Shown here: positions 6,021-6,736 of the stretch, one piece after another
Position numbering within the stretch: the first letter of the stretch is position 1
Layout of the letters: every line of letters begins with the position of its first letter
DNA from: Verrucomicrobiota bacterium
GTDB lineage: Bacteria; Verrucomicrobiota; Verrucomicrobiia; Verrucomicrobiales; DEV007
Length of the DNA stretch: 6,736 nucleotides
Direction of reading: 5' to 3'
Assembly (NCBI GenBank): GCA_027618625.1
Contig: JAQCER010000195.1
Coordinates: forward strand, 1-6,736
Notes under the pieces: model-generated
Told to the model about the DNA's origin: nothing
What the model saw: only the letters and a program-made list of their open reading frames with translations
The model's database searches: none
Translations under genes and position numbers: made by a program

Positions 6021-6736
6021 TTAGGAATTTTCGGACGGAGCTTCGCCGAGGATTTGAACTTCAGTCTCGAGGTCGATCCCGCGCTGCTGCTTCGCAGTCT
6101 GCTGAATGGAGTGAATGAGTTCCATCACGCTGGATGCCGTCGCTCCACCGTCGTTTACAATAAAATTCCCATGCACTTCTGAAACGCGAGCGGCACCGAC
6201 GCTGAGGTTTTTCAGCCCCAATTGCTCGACGAGCCGCCCGGCCGGACATTCTTGGGGATTCTTGAAGATGCAGCCTGCGCTGGCAGCGATTGGCTGGCTT
6301 TTTCGGCGTTTGCCTTTCGACTCTTCGATAATTTTGTCTATATCTTCGACTGCGCAAGGACTGCCTTTGAACGTGGCGGATACGACGAAGTTATCCTCAA
6401 GCTCAGGGACATTGCGATAGAACGATGCGATTTCTTCCGCCCCCTTCTCGTTGATATTTCCGTTCAAGTCGAGGAGCCTTACGCTGACCAGCTGGTCGAA
6501 TGTTTGCAATCCCATGGCACCTGCATTCATCCGCAGCCCGCCACCTACGTTGCCGGGAATTCCTTCCATCCACTCGAAGCCACCCAGTCCAGCATTCCGG
6601 GCGAAGCTGGTCACCTTTTTGAAACGGACGCCGGCACCTGCTGTGACCCGATCACCGTCAACCCTCACCTCTTGAAACTCACCTTTGGCGGGATGAATGA
6701 CGGCCCCACGGATTCCCCCATCGAGCACCAGCAAAT
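6021..6736 (-). CDS. murB: UDP-N-acetylenolpyruvoylglucosamine reductase (5' end outside window)
   Basis: FAD enzyme that reduces the enolpyruvyl group with NADPH to give UDP-MurNAc, the second committed step of peptidoglycan synthesis, in the cytoplasm. Seen: 237 residues to the stop at 6021. The fragment opens with (N)-L-L-V-L-D-G-G-I-R-G, the end of the FAD-binding part; the N-terminal 50-65 residues are missing. Then W-M-E-G-I-P-G-N-V-G-G-G-L-R-M-N-A-G-A-M-G, S-F-Y-R, S-A-G-C-I-F-K-N-P, G-N-F-I-V-N and the terminal L-E-T-E-V-Q-I-L-G with the catalytic Glu. The general-acid position, usually Ser in G-S-x-F-K-N-P, is Cys (codon 6270-6272). The TTG at 6732-6734 is an internal Leu, not a start. 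It leads the operon fragment before ddl. Confidence 0.95.
   Translation of the reverse strand, partial: LLVLDGGIRGAVIHPAKGEFQEVRVDGDRVTAGAGVRFKKVTSFARNAGLGGFEWMEGIPGNVGGGLRMNAGAMGLQTFDQLVSVRLLDLNGNINEKGAEEIASFYRNVPELEDNFVVSATFKGSPCAVEDIDKIIEESKGKRRKSQPIAASAGCIFKNPQECPAGRLVEQLGLKNLSVGAARVSEVHGNFIVNDGGATASSVMELIHSIQQTAKQQRGIDLETEVQILGEAPSENS

Overview
The window is a single-direction piece of a bacterial division and cell wall (dcw) cluster. Every recognisable gene is on the minus strand. In transcription order, from high to low coordinates, they are murB (5' end outside the window), ddl, ftsQ, ftsA and ftsZ (3' end outside the window). The packing suggests an operon: murB to ddl is 22 bp, ddl to ftsQ about 10 bp, ftsQ to ftsA a 4-bp ATGA stop/start overlap, and ftsA to ftsZ 108 bp. 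No RNA genes, insertion sequences, CRISPR arrays, attachment sites or convincing terminators were seen.

The gene order murB-ddl-ftsQ-ftsA-ftsZ and the style of the proteins fit the PVC group, most likely Verrucomicrobiota. The FtsZ T6 segment TFDNDRM (many bacteria have TIPND), the FtsQ POTRA domain and the FtsA tail also fit. This is judged from memory of families, not from a search; Lentisphaerota or a related phylum remain possible.

The genes form one pathway. MurB completes UDP-MurNAc, Ddl makes the D-Ala-D-Ala dipeptide for the peptidoglycan stem, FtsQ links the periplasmic division complex, and FtsA tethers FtsZ filaments to the inner membrane.

The unusual part is ftsZ, which fills the lower 2.54 kb (1-2539). 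It stays open for 846 codons without a stop before leaving the window, against about 350-450 residues for a typical FtsZ. The first ~325 residues are a recognisable tubulin/FtsZ GTPase, but the catalytic T7 loop reads S-I-G-M-D-D where the family has N-x-D-x-x-D. The following 520+ residues hold a Pro/Ala/Ser linker, a 21-residue hydrophobic segment, a 240-residue tract with about 43% Asp+Glu, a small basic VAK repeat inside that tract, and a Pro/Ala-rich mildly basic tail. This FtsZ is the best candidate for something not well described.
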